A stretch of 64,000 nucleotides of DNA from Cereibacter_A azotoformans (GTDB taxonomy: Bacteria; Pseudomonadota; Alphaproteobacteria; Rhodobacterales; Rhodobacteraceae). The notes under the pieces were generated by a model. That model did not search any database. It saw nothing but the letters and a program-made list of their open reading frames with translations, and was not told the origin of the DNA. The DNA lies in the NCBI RefSeq assembly GCF_003050905.1, contig NZ_QAOT01000022.1; one strand, given 5' to 3'. This document shows positions 61,779 through 64,000 of this stretch, in pieces. Each line of letters opens with the position of its first letter. The stretch's first letter is position 1. The position numbers and the translations under genes are program-made.

Positions 61779-63116
61779 TCAACGCATGCGGAACAGTTCC
61801 TGATGGAAGCGCTTCGCGCGCAGGCCATGGGCGAGCATGTCCTTGCGGATCGCCTGGCCAAACGCTTCGGGGCCGCAGAACCACAGGCTGGCCTCGCGCC
61901 AGTCGGGCACGGCGGCGCGGATCCTGTCGCCGGTCAGTCGGCCATCTCTCGAATCGATCATCAGGTGGAGCGTGACGCCCGCCGCTGCGGCATCGTCGCG
62001 GATTCTGCTCAGGGCGTTCTCGTCAACCTCGGCGGTGGTGTGGAACAGGTGGATGACCTTGTCCCGCCCCCACCCCTGCTGCGCCCGTGCCTGCATGGCC
62101 CCGATGAACGGCGTGATGCCGATGCCGCCGCCGATCCAGATCTGCACCGGGCAGTCGTCCTGGAAGGTGAAGCAGCCATAGGGGCCTTCGACCGTCACGG
62201 ACTGGCCGACTTCCAGCCGCTGGCCGACCTGCGAGGTATGGTCGCCAAGCGCCTTGGTGACGAACCTGATGCGCCGGCTTTCGGGGTTCCAGGCCGAGGC
62301 AACGGTGTAGGGGTGGGCCCCTTCACGCGGAACGGAGGTGACAAAGGCGAACTGGCCGGGCTGGTGACCGGGCCAGCCGGGTTCCAGCGTGATCAGCTTT
62401 TCCAGCGACTGCACGCCGGGGAAGGGGGTCAGTCCGGTAATCTTGCCGGCGATGCGGCGGCCTGCCCCGATCCGCCCAAGGATCGACACCACTGCCCCAT
62501 AGCTGCCCGCCACCAGCAGAAGCGCCAGAACCACCCCGACCGGCTGGGTCCAGTAGCTGAAGTCGGTCAGGATGATGGTGTGAAACACCAGCGCCAGATA
62601 GATCGGCGGCAGAAGGCGGTGGAGCTTGCGGAAAACGCCGTAAGGCACCACACGCGCCAGCGCCACGACGATCAGGACGACCGCGAGATAGAACGCCCAC
62701 TCGCCCACGTCCTCGGCGGCTCCGCGATAGCCGGCGAGAAAGGCCGCGACCGGATCCTCGATCGGCGGCCGGGGGCCGCGCTGGGGACGCGTCGCAAGGC
62801 CCCAGCCCACCGCCCATTTCGGCCCCTCGACCCACAGCCAATGCACGATCGACAGGACAAGCCCGCCGATGCCCAGCCATTTGTGCAGGCGGTAAACCCT
62901 GTCCATCCCGTCAAGCCAGCGTTCGGGCCACCGCAGACGCAAGGACAGGATCATCGCGGCGCTCATCATCGCCATGGCCAGAAGCCCGCTGTATTGCAGC
63001 ATGAAGGCGCGAAGTTCGAAAAGTCCCGGGGCCGCAAGAACCCCCGGTGCGGCCGCAAACCAAAGTGCCGTGAGGGCGAGCAGGCCTACCCAGAACACCA
63101 ACGTGATACGCAACAT
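61779..63116 (-). CDS. Membrane flavocytochrome-type reductase (ferric reductase/NOX-like)
   Basis: ATG at 63116 behind GGAG gives 445 residues. Six helices (about 1-205) carry the paired histidines of a ferric-reductase-like haem domain (YRLHKWLGIGGLVLSIVHWL; LHRLLPPIYLALVFHTIIL). An FAD-binding domain follows with HPYTVASAWN (FAD motif) and then an NAD-binding domain with IWIGGGIGITPFIGAMQ and LWFCGPEAFG. It moves electrons from NAD(P)H across the inner membrane to an acceptor such as ferric iron or oxygen. A PepSY-like protein lies behind it on the same strand. Substrate unknown. Confidence 0.9.
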   Translation of the reverse strand: MLRITLVFWVGLLALTALWFAAAPGVLAAPGLFELRAFMLQYSGLLAMAMMSAAMILSLRLRWPERWLDGMDRVYRLHKWLGIGGLVLSIVHWLWVEGPKWAVGWGLATRPQRGPRPPIEDPVAAFLAGYRGAAEDVGEWAFYLAVVLIVVALARVVPYGVFRKLHRLLPPIYLALVFHTIILTDFSYWTQPVGVVLALLLVAGSYGAVVSILGRIGAGRRIAGKITGLTPFPGVQSLEKLITLEPGWPGHQPGQFAFVTSVPREGAHPYTVASAWNPESRRIRFVTKALGDHTSQVGQRLEVGQSVTVEGPYGCFTFQDDCPVQIWIGGGIGITPFIGAMQARAQQGWGRDKVIHLFHTTAEVDENALSRIRDDAAAAGVTLHLMIDSRDGRLTGDRIRAAVPDWREASLWFCGPEAFGQAIRKDMLAHGLRAKRFHQELFRMR

Positions 63117-63547
63117 TCTTCTTCTCCGGAATTTCCAGCCCGCCCGGCCGCATCCGCTGTGCATCCATCGCCCAGCCCGCGCCAGCCTCTGTCATGAGGT
63201 CATGGTCGGACTGAAGCGGGGGCGTCACCCATACGCCCGGGCGGCATGTCCTGCCTCGATCGCGGTGATCGGCCATCCGGCCCCCGTGGCCTCCTGCGCC
63301 GGGGGACCTGATGCCGATCCGGCGACCGAGGCGCCAGAGGAGGTCAAGGACCTCCTCGATCAGGTCAACGGCAAGGGCCGGCGCCGCAGGAACCGCGCCG
63401 GTCGGGAGAACCGGCCAGAGAGGTTCCTTTTGCCGCGGGGCGGGCATGGCGAAGTCCGGCTCCTGCGGCCATCCGGGCGCCGGAAAGGCGGGTCCGTGGG
63501 GCGGCGACGAGGGAGGGGCGAGATGCGTCGCTCATCCGCGGCCCCCG
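63117..63547. other. Intergenic, no supported gene
   Basis: 430 bp between the reductase and the PepSY-like gene. Frames read as noise rich in R, G and P. A promoter for the reductase on the minus strand is expected in the right part. Confidence 0.4.
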
Positions 63548-64000
63548 TCAGTTCTGCCACAGACGCTCGCGTTCGACGCGGCCTTGATCGTCCAGCCGCA
63601 CCTCGACCGTGTCGCCGTAGGGGTTGGTGGCGAGCGCGGTGACATGCCGCCCGCCCCGCTCCATGAAGCCGATGTCGGTGTAGCCGAGCGCGACCAGCCT
63701 GTCCCGCGCCGCGGCCTCGGACAGCGAGCGGCGGTCGTCGCGCTCGCGCTCGAAATCCTTCAGGGTTCCGTCGCGCGAAAATTCGATCTCGATCCGCATT
63801 CCGTCGGTGGCAAAGCCCTCGACCGAGATTTCGCCGTCGTCGTCCAGATCGATCTCCGTCAGGCGGGCGATCTCGGCAAGGCGCGGCTCGGCCCGGACGG
63901 GGGCCGGCAGCAGGGTCTCGATCAGCGGCTGCGGCAGACCCGCGCCATCGGTCTGAACTTCCAGCAGCCGGTCACCCCGCGCCTCGGCCCGGAGCCAGCC
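63548..64000 (-). CDS. PepSY-like domain protein (partial, runs off right edge)
   Basis: The minus frame is open from the edge (151 codons) to the stop at 63548. It reads LRAEARGDRLLEVQTDGAGL, RLTEIDLDDDGEISVEGFAT, then IEIEFSRDGTLKDFERERDD and VALGYTDIGFMERGGRHVTA, ending VEVRLDDQGRVERERLWQN. Repeats of the type E.....DG.. V.v...G followed by ..LGY..I are those of PepSY domains. An internal ATG at 63799 is unlikely to be the true start because similar sequence continues upstream. Being next to a flavocytochrome-type reductase, it may help control or bind that system in the periplasm; its N-terminus is not visible. Confidence 0.65.
   Translation of the reverse strand, partial: GWLRAEARGDRLLEVQTDGAGLPQPLIETLLPAPVRAEPRLAEIARLTEIDLDDDGEISVEGFATDGMRIEIEFSRDGTLKDFERERDDRRSLSEAAARDRLVALGYTDIGFMERGGRHVTALATNPYGDTVEVRLDDQGRVERERLWQN

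Noticed and set aside
1..64000. tRNA, rRNA and CRISPR arrays
   Set aside because: I looked for T-loop and CCA patterns and for regularly spaced short repeats with unique spacers. None was found; the 170-bp repeats and the GTTCCC boxes lack unique spacers of constant length.

Overview
The window is high-GC DNA with the look of a photosynthetic-type alphaproteobacterium of the Rhodobacterales. BcsA can be placed residue for residue on the Rhodobacter (Cereibacter) sphaeroides cellulose synthase, and several HvrA/Spb-type H-NS proteins are present. The many IS and transposon fragments, toxin-antitoxin modules, orphan replication-type genes and the lack of core housekeeping genes suggest a megaplasmid, chromid or genomic island.

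Layout. 1-2 kb: decayed IS21 sequence fused to what looks like a phage spanin (Rz/Rz1) pair. 2-4 kb: a hypothetical gene and a LuxR-type response regulator. 4-18 kb: a cellulose and cyclic-di-GMP block on the minus strand. It holds bcsN, bcsA, bcsB, bcsZ and a TPR gene with overlapping or close junctions, then a GAF-GGDEF cyclase and a large 7TM-PAS-GGDEF-GAF-PAS-PAS-GGDEF-EAL protein. These enzymes can make or remove the c-di-GMP that gates BcsA through its PilZ domain. 18-20 kb: a small receiver-like protein, an H-NS paralogue and an IS110 scrap. 20-26.4 kb: a replication-like module made of 170-bp tandem repeats, a primase-helicase-like protein, a small RHH-like protein and an orphan Phd-type antitoxin with a 20-bp palindromic operator. 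26.6-26.9 kb: a promoter followed by a strongly foldable gene-free stretch, which is the best candidate here for an undescribed RNA. 27.5-28.8 kb: a small exported protein and an outer-membrane barrel protein. 30-33 kb: an XRE regulator, a hypothetical, a Toprim-like protein lacking its catalytic acids and a membrane protein. 33.5-36 kb: a surface-type lipoprotein, a frameshifted barrel partner and a secreted repeat protein.

36-47 kb: three further H-NS paralogues (one intact, one with a shortened C-terminus, one whose start codon reads ACG), a ruined IS5-type element, a sensor/HWE-type kinase/response regulator operon joined by ATGA overlaps, a cupredoxin gene fused in frame to the first 33 codons of a hipA toxin behind its hipB, a Stealth-type phosphotransferase of lower GC, and a deleted second copy of the barrel/exported-protein pair. 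47-53 kb: a very large exonuclease-RecQ-UvrD fusion broken by a frameshift before UvrD motifs V and VI. 53.2-54.2 kb: about 0.9 kb without a convincing gene that holds 19 copies of GTTCCC/GGGAAC, partly in 9-bp phased arrays forming inverted repeats. 54.5-56.4 kb: an AraC regulator and an EamA exporter. 56.4-58.7 kb: a cluster of three toxin-antitoxin modules (ParE type with a broken toxin, AbrB-Doc, YefM-YoeB) plus scraps of others. 59-62 kb: Tn3 transposase and resolvase fragments flank gltS. 62-64 kb: a membrane flavocytochrome-type reductase and a PepSY-like protein that runs off the right edge.

All assignments come from reading the sequence and from memory of protein families. No database search was run.
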